Below, in pieces: positions 37,264 to 50,600 of a stretch of 64,000 bases of DNA; the stretch's first letter is position 1; the number at the start of each line of letters is the position of its first letter. A program made the position numbers and the translations under genes. This DNA comes from Halisarca cf. caerulea. Taxonomy: Eukaryota > Porifera > Demospongiae > Chondrillida > Halisarcidae. The notes under the pieces were generated by a model. It was not told the DNA's origin. It did not search any database and saw only the letters and a program-made list of their open reading frames with translations. The stretch covers positions 1 through 64,000 of the forward strand of contig CAUJGJ010000020.1 of assembly GCA_963170055.1 (NCBI GenBank), written 5' to 3'.

Positions 37264-40200
37264 CTTTCTGAAGTGCTGTGGGCGTATTTGTGTAGTGTTG
37301 GATATGCTGGTGCTAATACCAATATTTGGCACTAGCACCACGCACATTCCCAGTGGACACACATGAAGTTTCTTAACTACTGTGGGCGTATTTGTGAAAT
37401 GTTGGATATGCTGGTGCTAATACCAATATTTGGCACTAGCACCACGCACATTCCCAGTGGACACACATGACCTTTCTGAAGTGCTGTGGGCGTATTTGTG
37501 TAGTGTTGGATATGCTGGTGCTAATACCAATATTTGGCACTAGCACCACGCACATTTCCAGTGGACACACACGAAGTTTCTGAAGTGCTGTGGGCGTATT
37601 TGTGTAGTGTTGGATAAGCTGGTGCTAATACCAATATTTGGCACTACCACCACGCACTTTCCCAGTGGACACAAATGAAGTTTCTGAAGTGCTGTGGGCG
37701 TATTTGTGTAGTGTTGGATATGCTGGTGCTAATACAAATATTTGGCAATAGCACCACGCACTTTCCCAGTGGACACACATGAAGTTACTGAAGTGCTGTT
37801 GGCGTATTTGTGTAATGTTGGATATGCTGGTGCAAATACCAATATTTGGCACTAGCACCACGCACATTCCCAGTGGACACACATGAAGTTTCTCAACTAC
37901 TGTGGGCGTATTATTGTAGTTGTTGATATGCTGGTGCTAATACCAATATTTGGCACTAGCACCACGCACATTCCCATTGGAAACACATGAAGTTTCTTAA
38001 CTACTGTGGGCGTATTTGTGTAGTGTTGGATGTGTTGGTGCTAATACTAATATTTGGCACTAGCACCACGCACATTCCCAGTGGACACACATGACCTTTC
38101 TGAAGTGCTGTGGGCGTATTTGTATAGTGTTGGATATGCTGGTGCTAATACCAATATTTGGCACTAGCACCACGCACATTCCCAGTGGACACACATGACC
38201 TTTCTGAAGTTCTGTGGGCGTATTTGTGTAGTGTTGGATATGCTGGTGCTAATACCAATATTTGGCACTAGCACCACGCACATTCCCAGTGGACACACAT
38301 GAAGTTTCTGAAGTGCTGTGGGCGTATTTGTTTAATGTTGGATATTTTGGTGCTAATACCAATATTTGGCACTAGCACCACGCACATTCCCAGTGGACAC
38401 ACATGACCTTTCTGAAGTGCTGTGGGCGTATTTGTGTAATGTTGGATATGCTGGTGCTAATACCAATATTTGGCACTAGCACCACGCACATTCTCAGTGG
38501 ACACACATGAAGTTTCTCAACTACTGTGGGCGTATTTGTGTAGTGTTGGATTTGCTGGTGCTAATACCAATATTTGGCACTAGCACCACGCGCATTCCCA
38601 GTGGACACACATGACTTTTCTGAAGTGCTGTGGGCGTATTTGTGTAGTGTTGGATATGCTGGTACTAATACCAATATTTGGCACTAGCACCACGCACATT
38701 CCCAGTGGACACACATGAAGTTTCTTAACTACTGTGGGCGTATTTGTGAAATGTTGGATATGCTTTTGCTAATACCAATATTTGGCACTAGCACCACGCA
38801 CATTCCCATTGGAAACACATGAAGTTTCTTAACTACTGTGGGCGTATTTGTGTAGTGTTGGATATGCTGGTGCTAATACCAATATTTGGCACTAGCACCA
38901 CGCACATTCCCAGTGGAATCACATGACCTTTCTGAAGTTCTGTGGGCGTATTTGTGTAGTGTTGGATATGCTGGTGCTAATACCAATATTTGGCACTAGC
39001 ACCACGCACATTCCCAGTGGACACACATGAAGTTTCTGAAGTGCTGTGGGCGTATTTCTTTAATGTTGGATATTTTGGTGCTAATACCAATATTTGGCAC
39101 TAGCACCACGCACATTCCCAGTGGACACACATGACCTTTCTTAAGTGCTGTGGGCGTATTTGTGTAATGTTGGATATGCTGGTGCTAATACCAATATTTG
39201 GCACTAGCACCACGCACATTCTCAGTGGACACACATGAAGTTTCTCAACTACTGTGGGCGTATTTGTGTAGTGTTGGATATGCTGGTGCTAATACCAATA
39301 TTTGGCACTAGCACCACGCGCATTCCCAGTGGACACACATGACCTTTCTGAAGTGCTGTGGGCGTATTTGTGTAGTGTTGGATATGCTGGTGCTAATACA
39401 AATATTTGGCACTAGCACCACGCACATTCCCAGTGGACACACATGACCTTTCTGAAGTGCTGTGGGAGTATTTGTGTAATGTTGGATATGCTGGTGCTAA
39501 TACCAATATTTGGCACTAGCACCACGCACATTCCCAGTGGACACACGTGACCTTTCTGAAGTGCTGTGGGCGTATTTGTGTAGTGTTGGATATGCTGGTG
39601 CTAATACCAATATTTGGCACTAGCACCACGCACATTTCCAGTGGACACACATGAAGTTTCTGAAGTGCTGTGGGCGTATTTGTGTAGTGTTGGATAAGCT
39701 GGTGCTAATACCAATATTTGGCACTAGCACCACGCACTTTTCCAGTGGACACAAATGAAGTTTCTGAAGTGCTGTGGGCGTATTTGTGTAGTGTTGGATA
39801 TGCTGGTGCTAATACCAATATTTGGCACTAGCACCACGCACATTCCCAGTGGACACACATGACCTTTCTGAAGTGCTGTGGGCGTATTTGTGTAATGTTG
39901 GATATGCTGGTGCTAATACCAATATTTGGCACTAGCACCACGCACATTCCCAGTGGACACACATGACCTTTCTGAAGTGCTGTGGGCGTATTTGTGTAGT
40001 GTTGGATATGCTGGTGCTAATACCAATATTTGGCACTAGCACCACGCACATTTCCAGTGGACACACATGAAGTTTCTGAAGTGCTGTGGGCGTATTTGTG
40101 TAGTGTTGGATAAGCTGGTGCTAATACCAATATTTGGCACTACCACCACGCACTTTCCCAGTGGACACAAATGAAGTTTCTGAAGTGCTGTGGGCGTATT

Positions 40201-42047
40201 TGTGTAGTGTTGGATATGCTGGTGCTAATACAAATATTTGGCACTAGCACCACGCACTTTCCCAGTGGACACACATGAAGTTACTGAAGTGCTGTTGGCG
40301 TATTTGTGTAATGTTGGATATGCTGGTGCAAATACCAATATTTGGCACTAGCACCACGCACATTCCCAGTGGACACACATGAAGTTTCTCAACTACTGTG
40401 GGCGTATTATTGTAGTGTTGGATATGCTGGTGCTAATACCAATATTTGGCACTAGCACCACGCACATTCCCATTGGAAACACATGAAGTTTCTTAACTAC
40501 TGTGGGCGTATTTGTGTAGTGTTGGATGTGTTGGTGCTAATACTAATATTTGGCACTAGCACCACGCACATTCCCAGTGGACACACATGATCTTTCTGAA
40601 GTGCTGTGGGCGTATTTGTATAGTGTTGGATATGCTGGTGCTAATACCAATATTTGGCACTAGCACCACGCACATTCCCAGTGGACACACATGACCTTTC
40701 TGAAGTTCTGTGGGCGTATTTGTGTAGTGTTGGATATGCTGGTGCTAATACAAATATTTGGCACTAGCACCACGCACATTCCCAGTGGACACACATGAAG
40801 TTTCTGAAGTGCTGTGGACGTATTTGTTTAATGTTGGATATTTTGGTGCTAATACTAATATTTGGCACTAGCACCACGCACATTCCCAGTGGACACACAT
40901 GACCTTTCTGAAGTGCTGTGGGCGTATTTGTGTAATGTTGGATATGCTGGTGCTAATACCAATATTTGGCACTAGCACCACGCACATTCTCAGTGGACAC
41001 ACATGAAGTTTCTCAACTACTGTGGGCGTATTTGTGTAGTGTTGGATTTGCTGGTGCTAATACCAATATTTGGCACTAGCACCACGCGCATTCCCAGGGG
41101 ACACACATGACTTTTCTGAAGTGCTGTGGGCGTATTTGTGTAATGTTGGATATGCTGGTGCTAATACCAATATTTGGCACTAGCACCACGCACATTCTCA
41201 GTGGACACACATGAAGTTTCTCAACTACTGTGGGCGTATTTGTGTAGTGTTGGATTTGCTGGTGCTAATACCAATATTTGGCACTAGCACCACGCGCATT
41301 CCCAGTGGACACACATGACTTTTCTGAAGTGCTGTGGGCGTATTTGTGTAGTGTTGGATATGCTGGTGCTAATACCAATATTTGGCACTAGCACCACGCA
41401 CATTCCCAGTGGACACACATGAAGTTTCTTAACTACTGTGGGCGTATTTGTGAAATGTTGGATATGCTGGTGCTAATACCAATATTTGGCACTAGCACCA
41501 CGCACATTCCCATTGGAAACACATGAAGTTTCTTAACTACTGTGGGCGTATTTGTGTAGTGTTGGATATGCTGGTGTTAATACCAATATTTGGCACTAGC
41601 ACCACGCACATTCCCAGTGGACACACATGACCTTTCTGAAGTTCTGTGGGCGTATTTGTGTAGTGTTGGATATGCTGGTGCTAATACCAATATTTGGCAC
41701 TAGCACCACGCACATTCCCAGTGGACACACATGAAGTTTCTGAAGTGCTGTGGGCGTATTTCTTTAATGTTGGATATTTTGGTGCTAATACCAATATTTG
41801 GCACTAGCACCACGCACATTCCCAGTGGACACACATGACCTTTCTTAAGTGCTGTGGGCGTATTTGTGTAATGTTGGATATGCTGGTGCAAATACCAATA
41901 TTTGGCACTAGCACCACGCACATTCTCAGTGGACACACATGAAGTTTCTCAACTACTGTGGGCGTATTTGTGTAGTGTTGGATATGCTGGTGCTAATACC
42001 AATATTTGGCACTAGCACCACGCGCATTCCCAGTGGACACGCATGAC
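37264..42047. repeat. 46-unit (4,784-bp) block, second copy
   Basis: Second copy of the preceding block. Matching runs into the unit at 42017-42120, where TACAAATATT replaces TACCAATATT, so the exchange point lies inside the CGCGC units at 37233 and 42017. It is either a very recent tandem duplication or an assembly duplication; sequence alone cannot separate these. Confidence 0.9.
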
Positions 42048-45000
42048 CTTTCTGAAGTGCTGTGGGCGTATTTGTGTAGTGTTGGATATGCTGGTGCTAA
42101 TACAAATATTTGGCACTAGCACCACGCGCATTCCCAGTGGACACACGTGACCTTTCTGAAGTGCTGTGGGCGTATTTGTGTAGTGTTGGATATGCTGGTG
42201 CTAATACCAATATTTGGCACTAGCACCACGCACATTTCCAGTGGACACACATGAAGTTTCTGAAGTGCTGTGGGCGTATTTGTGTAGTGTTGGATAAGCT
42301 GGTGCTAATACCAATATTTGGCACTAGCACCACGCACTTTCCCAGTGGACACAAATGAAGTTTCTGAAGTGCTGTGGGCGTATTTGTGTAGTGTTGGATA
42401 TGCTGGTGCTAATACCAATATTTGGCACTAGCACCACGCACATTCCCAGTGGACACACATGACCTTTCTGAAGTGCTGTGGGAGTATTTGTGTAATGTTG
42501 GATATGCTGGTGCTAATACCAATATTTGGCACTAGCACCACGCACATTCCCAGTGGACACACATGACCTTTCTGAAGTGCTGTGGGCGTATTTGTGTAGT
42601 GTTGGATATGCTGGTGCTAATACCAATATTTGGCAATAGCACCACGCACATTTCCAGTGGACACACATGAAGTTTCTGAAGTGCTGTGGGCGTATTTGTG
42701 TAGTGTTGGATAAGCTGGTGCTAATACCAATATTTGGCACTACCACCACGCACTTTCCCAGTGGACACAAATGAAGTTTCTGAAGTGCTGTGGGCGTATT
42801 TGTGTAGTGTTGGATATGCTGGTGCTAATACAAATATTTGGCACTAGCACCACGCACTTTCCCAGTGGACACACATGAAGTTACTGAAGTGCTGTTGGCG
42901 TATTTGTGTAATGTTGGATATGCTGGTGCAAATACCAATATTTGGCACTAGCACCACGCACATTCCCAGTGGACACACATGAAGTTTCTCAACTACTGTG
43001 GGCGTATTATTGTAGTGTTGGATATGCTGGTGCTAATACCAATATTTGGCACTAGCACCACGCACATTCCCATTGGAAACACATGAAGTTTCTTAACTAC
43101 TGTGGGCGTATTTGTATAGTGTTGGATATGCTGGTGCTAATACCAATATTTGGCACTAGCACCACGCACATTCCCAGTGGACACACATGACCTTTCTGAA
43201 GTTCTGTGGGCGTATTTGTGTAGTGTTGGATATGCTGGTGCTAATACCAATATTTGGCACTAGCACCACGCACATTCCCAGTGGACACACATGAAGTTTC
43301 TGAAGTGCTGTGGGCGTATTTGTTTAATGTTGGATATTTTGGTGCTAATACCAATATTTGGCACTAGCACCACGCACATTCCCAGTGGACACACATGACC
43401 TTTCTGAAGTGCTGTGGGCGTATTTGTGTAATGTTGGATATGCTGGTGCTAATACCAATATTTGGCACTAGCACCACGCACATTCTCAGTGGACACACAT
43501 GAAGTTTCTCAACTACTGTGGGCGTATTTGTGTAGTGTTGGATTTGCTGGTGCTAATACCAATATTTGGCACTAGCACCACGCGCATTCCCAGTGGACAC
43601 ACATGACTTTTCTGAAGTGCTGTGGGCGTATTTGTGTAGTGTTGGATATGCTGGTGCTAATACCAATATTTGGCACTAGCACCACGCACATTCCCAGTGG
43701 ACACACATGAAGTTTCTTAACTACTGTGGGCGTATTTGTGAAATGTTGGATATGCTGGTGCTAATACCAATATTTGGCACTAGCACCACGCACATTCCCA
43801 GTGGACACACATGACCTTTCTGAAGTTCTGTGGGCGTATTTGTGTAGTGTTGGATATGCTGGTGCTAATACCAATATTTGGCACTAGCACCACGCACATT
43901 CCCAGTGGACACACATGAAGTTTCTGAAGTGCTGTGGGCGTATTTCTTTAATGTTGGATATTTTGGTGCTAATACCAATATTTGGCACTAGCACCACGCA
44001 CATTCCCAGTGGACACACATGACCTTTCTGAAGTGCTGTGGGCGTATTTGTGTAATGTTGGATATGCTGGTGCTAATACCAATATTTGGCACTAGCACCA
44101 CGCACATTCTCAGTGGACACACATGAAGTTTCTCAACTACTGTGGGCGTATTTGTGTAGTGTTGGATATGCTGGTGCTAATACAAATATTTGGCACTAGC
44201 ACCACGCACATTCCCAGTGGACACACATGACCTTTCTGAAGTGCTGTGGGCGTATTTGTGTAGTGTTGGATATGCTGGTGCTAATACAAATATTTGGCAC
44301 TAGCACCACGCACATTCCCAGTGGACACACATGACCTTTCTGAAGTGCTGTGGGAGTATTTGTGTAATGTTGGATATGCTGGTGCTAATACCAATATTTG
44401 GCACTAGCACCACGCACATTCCCAGTGGACACACGTGACCTTTCTGAAGTGCTGTGGGCGTATTTGTGTAGTGTTGGATATGCTGGTGCTAATACCAATA
44501 TTTGGCACTAGCACCACGCACATTTCCAGTGGACACACATGAAGTTTCTGAAGTGCTGTGGGCGTATTTGTGTAGTGTTGGATAAGCTGGTGCTAATACC
44601 AATATTTGGCACTAGCACCACGCACTTTCCCAGTGGACACAAATGAAGTTTCTGAAGTGCTGTGGGCGTATTTGTGTAGTGTTGGATATGCTGGTGCTAA
44701 TACCAATATTTGGCACTAGCACCACGCACTTTCCCAGTGGACACACATGAAGTTACTGAAGTGCTGTGGGCGTATTTGTGTAATGTTGGATATGCTGGTG
44801 CAAATACCAATATTTGGCACTAGCACCACGCACATTCCCAGTGGACAAACGTGAAGTTTCTCAACTACTGTGGGCGTATTTGTGTAGTGTTGGATATACT
44901 GGTGCTAATACCAATATTTGGCACTAGCACCACGCGCATTCCCAGTGGACACACATGACCTTTCTGAAGTGCTGTGGGCGTATTTGTGTAGTGTTGGATA

Positions 45001-45344
45001 TGCTGGTGCTAATACAAATATTTGGCACTAGCACCACGCACTTTCCCAGTGGCCACAAATGAAGTTTCTGAAGTGCTGTGGGCGTATTTGTGTAGTGTTG
45101 GATATGCTGGTGCTAATACCAATATTTGGCACTAGCACCACGCACTTTCCCAGTGGACACACATGAAGTTACTGAAGTGCTGTGGGCGTATTTGTGTAAT
45201 GTTGGATATGTTGGTGCAAATACCAATATTTGGCACTAGCACCACACACATTCCCAGTGGACACACATGAAGTTTCTCAACTACTGTGGGCGTATTTGTG
45301 TAGTTTTGGATATGCTGGTGCTAATACCAATATTTGGCACTAGC

Positions 45345-45449
45345 ACCACGCACATTCTCAGTGGACACACATGAAGTTTCTCAACTACTGTGGGCGTATT
45401 TGTGTAGTGTTGGATATGCTGTGTGCTAATACCAATATTTGGCACTAGC
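45345..45449. repeat. 105-bp unit (1-bp insertion)
   Basis: ATGCTGGTGCTAAT reads ATGCTGTGTGCTAAT, a gain of one base inside the left arm of the palindrome. It was seen once. Confidence 0.9.
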
Positions 45450-47529
45450 ACCACGCGCATTCCCAGTGGACACACATGACTTTTCTGAAGTGCTGTGGGC
45501 GTATTTGTGTAGTGTTGGATATGCTGGTGCTAATACCAATATTTGGCACTAGGACCACGCACATTCCCAGTGGACACACATGACCTTTCTGAAGTGCTGT
45601 GGGAGTATTTGTGTAATGTTGGATATGCTGTTGCTAATACCAATATTTGGCACTAGCACCACGCACATTCCCTTTGGAAACACATGAAGTTTCTCAACTA
45701 CTGTGGGCGTATTTGTGTAGTGTTGGATATGCTGGTGCTAATACCAATATTTGGCACTAGCACCACGCACATTCCCAGTGGACACACATGACCTTTCCTA
45801 AGTTCTGGGGGCGTATTTGTGTAGTGTTGGATATGCTGGTGCTAATACCAATATTTTGCAATAGCACCACGCACATTCCCAGTGGACACACATGACCTTT
45901 CTGAAGTGCTGTGGGCGTATTTGTGTAATGTTGGATATGCTGGTGCTAATACCAATATTTGGCACTAGCACCACGCACATTCTCAGTGGACACACATGAA
46001 GTTTCTCAACTACTATGGGCGTATTTGTGTAGTGTTGGATATGCTGGTGCTAATACCAATATTTGGCACTAGCACCACGCGCATTCCCAGTGGACACACA
46101 TGACCTTTCTGAAGTTCTGTGGGCGTATTTGTGTAGTGTTGGATATGCTGGTGCTAATACAAATATTTGGCACTAGCACCACGCACATTCCCAGTGGACA
46201 CACATGATCTTTCTGAAGTGCTGTGGGAGTATTTGTGTAATGTTCGATATGCTGGTGCTAAATCCAATATTTGGCACTAGCACCACGCACATTCCCAGTG
46301 GACACACATGACCTTTCTGAAGTACTGTGGGCGTATTTGTGTAGTGTTGGATATGCTGGTGCTAATACCAATATTTGGCACTAGCACCACGCACATTTCC
46401 AGTGGACACACATGAAGTTTCTGAAGTGCTGTGGGCGTATTTGTGTAGTGTTGGATATGCTGGTGCTAATACCAATATTTGGCACTAGCACCACGCACTT
46501 TCCCAGTGGACACACATGAAGTTACTGAAGTGCTGTGGGCGTATTTGTGTAATGTAAGATATGCTGGTGCAAATACCAATATTTGGCACTAGCACCACGC
46601 ACATTCCCAGTGGACAAACATGAAGTTTCTAAACTACTATGGGCGTATTTGTGTAATGTTGGATATGCTGGTGCTAATACAAATATTTGGCACTAGCACC
46701 ACGCACATTCCCAGTGGACACACATGATCTTTCTGAAGTGCTGTGGGAGTATTTGTGTAATGTTGGATATGCTGGTGCTAAAACCAATATTTGGCACTAG
46801 CACCACGCACATTCCCAGTGGACACACATGACCTTTCTGAAGTGCTGTGGGCGTATTTGTGTAGTGTTGGATATGCTGGTGCTAATACCAATATTTGGCA
46901 CTAGCACCACGCACATTTCCAGTGGACACACATGAAATTTCTGAAGTGCTGTGGGCGTATTTGTGTAGTGTTGGATATGCTGGTGCTAATACCAATATTT
47001 GGCACTACCACCACGCACTTTCCCAGTGGACACAAATGAAGTTTCTGAAGTGCTGTGGGCGTATTTGTGTAGTGTTGGATATGCTGGTGCTAATACCAAT
47101 ATTTGGCACTAGCACCACGCACTTTCCCAGTGGACACAACTGAAGTTACTGAAGTGCTGTGGGCGTATTTGTGTAATGTTGGATATGCTGGTGCAAATAC
47201 CAATATTTGGCACTAGCACCACGCACATTCCCAGTGGACAAACATGAAGTTTCTAAACTACTATGGGCGTATTTGTGTAATGTTGGATATGCTAATGCTA
47301 ATACCAATATTTGGCACTAGCACCACGCACATTCCCAGTGGACACACATGACCTTTCTGAAGTGCTGTGGACGTATTTGTGTAGTGTTGGATAAGCTTGT
47401 GCTAATACCAATATTTGACACTAGCACCACGCACATTCCCAGTGGGCACACATGACCTTTCTGAAGTGCTGTGGGCGTATTTGTGTAGTGTTGGATATGC
47501 TGGTGCTAATACCAATATTTGGCACTAGC

Positions 47530-47632
47530 ACCACGCACATTCCCAGTGGAAACACATGAAGTTCTTAACTACTGTGGGCGTATTTGTGTAATGTTGGATT
47601 TGCTGGTGCTAATACCAATATTTGGCACTAGC
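47530..47632. repeat. 103-bp unit (1-bp deletion)
   Basis: GAAGTTTCTTAAC reads GAAGTTCTTAAC, the loss of one T from a short T run in cassette B. It restores the phase to 1 modulo 104, which then holds to the end of the window. Confidence 0.9.
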
Positions 47633-50600
47633 ACCACGCACATTCCCAGTGGACACACATGACCTTTCTGAAGTGCTGTGGGAGTATTTGTGTAGTGTTG
47701 GATATGCTGGTGCTAATACCAATATTTGGCACTAGCACCACGCACATTCCCAGTGGACACACATGACCTTTCTGAAGTGCTGTGGGCGTATTTGTGTAGT
47801 GTTGGATATGCTGGTGCTAATACCAATATTTTGCACTAGCACCACGCACATTCCCAGTGGACACACATGACCTTTCTGAAGTGCTGTGGGCGTATTTGTG
47901 TAATGTTGGATATGCTGGTGCTAATACCAATATTTGGCTATAGCACCGCGCACATTCTCAGTGGACACACATGAAGTTTCTTAACTACTGTGGGTGCATT
48001 TGTGTAATGTTGGATATGCTTGTGCTAATACCAATATTTGGCACTAGCACCACGCACATTCCCAGTGGACACACATGACCTTTCTAAAGTGCAGTAGGCG
48101 TTTTTGTGTAGTGTTGGATATGCTGGTGCTAATACCAATATTTGGCACTAGCACCACGCACATTTCCAGTGGACACACATGACCTTTCTGAAGTGCTGTG
48201 GGCGTATTTGTGTAATGTTGGATATGCTGGTGCTAATACCAATATTTGGCACTAGCACCACGCACATTCCCAGTGGACACACATGACCTTTCTGAAGTGC
48301 TGTGGGCGTATTTGTGTAGTGTTGGATATGCTGGTGCTAATACCAATATTTGGCACTAGCACCACGCACATTCCTAGTGGACACACATGACCTTTCTGAA
48401 GTGCTGTGGGCGTATTTGTGTAGTGTTGGATATGCTGGTGCTAATACCAATATTTGGCACTAGCACCACGCACATTTCCAGTGGACACACATGAAGTTTC
48501 TGAAGTGCTGTGGGCGTATTTGTGTAATGTTGGATATGCTGGTGCTAATACCAATATTTGGCACTAGCACCACGCACTTTCCCAGTGGACACACATGAAG
48601 TTTCTGAAGTGCTGTGGGCGTATTTGTGTAATGTTGGATATGCTGGTGCAAATACCAATATTTGGCACTAGCACCACGCACATTCCCAGTGGACAAACAT
48701 GAAGTTTCTAAACTACTATGGGCGTATTTGTGTAATGTTGGATATGCTGGTGCTAATACCAATATTTGGCACTAGCACCACGCACATTCCCAGTGGACAC
48801 ACATGACCTTTCTGAAGTGCTGTGGGCGTATTTGTGTAGTGTTGGATATGCTGGTGCTAATACCAATATTTGGCACTAGCACCACGCGCATTCCCAGTGG
48901 AAACACATGAAGTTTTTTAACTACTGTGGGCGTATTTGTGTAATGTTGGATTTGCTGGTGCTAATACCAATATTTGGCACTAGCACCACGCACATTCCCA
49001 GTGGACACACATGACCTTTCACAAGTGCTGTGGGAGTATTAGTGTAATGTTGGATATGCTGGTGGTAATACCAATATTTGGCACTAGCACCACGCACATT
49101 CCCAGTGGACACACATGACCTTTCTGAAGTGCTGTGGGCGTATTTGTGTAGTGTTGGATATGCTGGTGCTAATACCAATATTTGGCACTAGCACCACGCA
49201 CATTCCCAGTGGACACACATGACCTTTCTGAAGTGCTGTGGGCGTATTTGTGTAATGTTGGATATGCTGGTGCTAATACCAATACTTGGCACTAGCACCG
49301 CGCACATTCTCAGTGGACACACATGAAGTTTCTTAACTACTGTGGGTGTATTTGTGTAATGTTGGATATGCTTGTGCTAATACCAATATTTGGCACTAGC
49401 ACCACGCACATTCCCAGTGGACACACATGACCTTTCTAAAGTGCTGTAGACGTTTTTGTGTAGTGTTGGATATGCTGGTGCTAATACCAATATTTGGCAC
49501 TAGCACCACGCACATTCCCAGTGGACACACATGACCTTTCTGAAGTGCTGTGGGCGTATTTGTGTAATGTTGGATATGCTGGTGCTAATACCAATATTTG
49601 GCACTAGCACCACGCACATTCCCAGTGGACACACATGACCTTTCTGAAGTGCTGTGGGCGTATTTGTGTAGTGTTGGATATGCTGGTGCTAATACCAATA
49701 TTTGGCACTAGCACCACGCACATTCCTAGTGGACACACATGACCTTTCTGAAGTGCTGTGGGCGTATTTGTGTAGTGTTGGATATGCTGGTGCTAATACC
49801 AATATTTGGCACTAGCACCACGCACATTTCCAGTGGACACACATGAAGTTTCTGAAGTGCTGTTGGCGTATTTGTGTAATGTTGGATATGCTGGTGCTAA
49901 TACCAATATTTGGCACTAGCACCACGCACATTCCCAGTGGACACACATGAAGTTTCTGAAGTGCTGTGGGCGTATTTGTGTAATGTTGGATATGCTGGTG
50001 CAAATACCAATATTTGGCACTAGCACCACGCACATTCCCAGTGGACAAACATGAAGTTTCTAAACTACTATAGGCGTATTTGTGTAATGTTGGATATGCT
50101 GGTGCTAATACCAATATTTGGCACTAGCACCACGCACATTCCCAGTGGACACACATGACCTTTCTGAAGTGCTGTGGGCGTATTTGTGTAGTGTTGGATA
50201 TGCTGGTGCTAATACCAATATTTGGCACTAGCACCACGCGCATTCCCAGTGGAAACACATGAAGTTTTTTAACTACTGTGGGCGTATTTGTGTAATGTTG
50301 GATTTGCTGGTGCTAATACCAATATTTGGCACTAGCACCACGCACATTCCCAGTGGACACACATGACCTTTCACAAGTGCTGTGGGAGTATTTGTGTAAT
50401 GTTGGATATGCTGGTGGTAATACCAATATTTGGCACTAGCACCACGCACATTCCCAGTGGGCACACATGACCTTTCTGAAGTGCTGTGGGCGTATTTGTG
50501 TAGTGTTGGATATGCTGGTGCTAATACCAATATTTGGCACTAGCACCACGCACATTCCCAGTGGACACACATGACCTTTCTGAAGTGCTGTGGGCGTATT

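Larger units (their letters stand above)
31305..42120. repeat. Region V: HOR marked by TATTATTG units, dominated by a 46-unit duplication
   Basis: A unit with GCGTATTATTGTAG is a convenient tick mark. TATTATTG starts at 31773, 33125, 35621, 37909 and 40405 here, with outliers at 26574 and 43005. Spacings within the region are 13, 24, 22 and 24 units, and 25 units to the next. The 46-unit duplication thus contains two related sub-blocks of 24 and 22 units. Confidence 0.88.
42121..47632. repeat. Region VI: truncated continuations of region V and mixed units
   Basis: The first part (to about 44.9 kb) follows the region V order with losses: CACGTG at 42144, CTGTTGGCG near 42.9 kb, TATTATTG at 43005, TTTGTATAGTG near 43.1 kb, GACTTTTCTG near 43.6 kb and TGTGAAATG near 43.7 kb. 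From about 44.9 kb units are more mixed and carry many private changes (CTAGGACC, CCCTTTGG, CTTTCCTAAG, GTAAGATATG, TGCTAAATCC). Two units are off length: 45345-45449 and 47530-47632. Confidence 0.8.
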
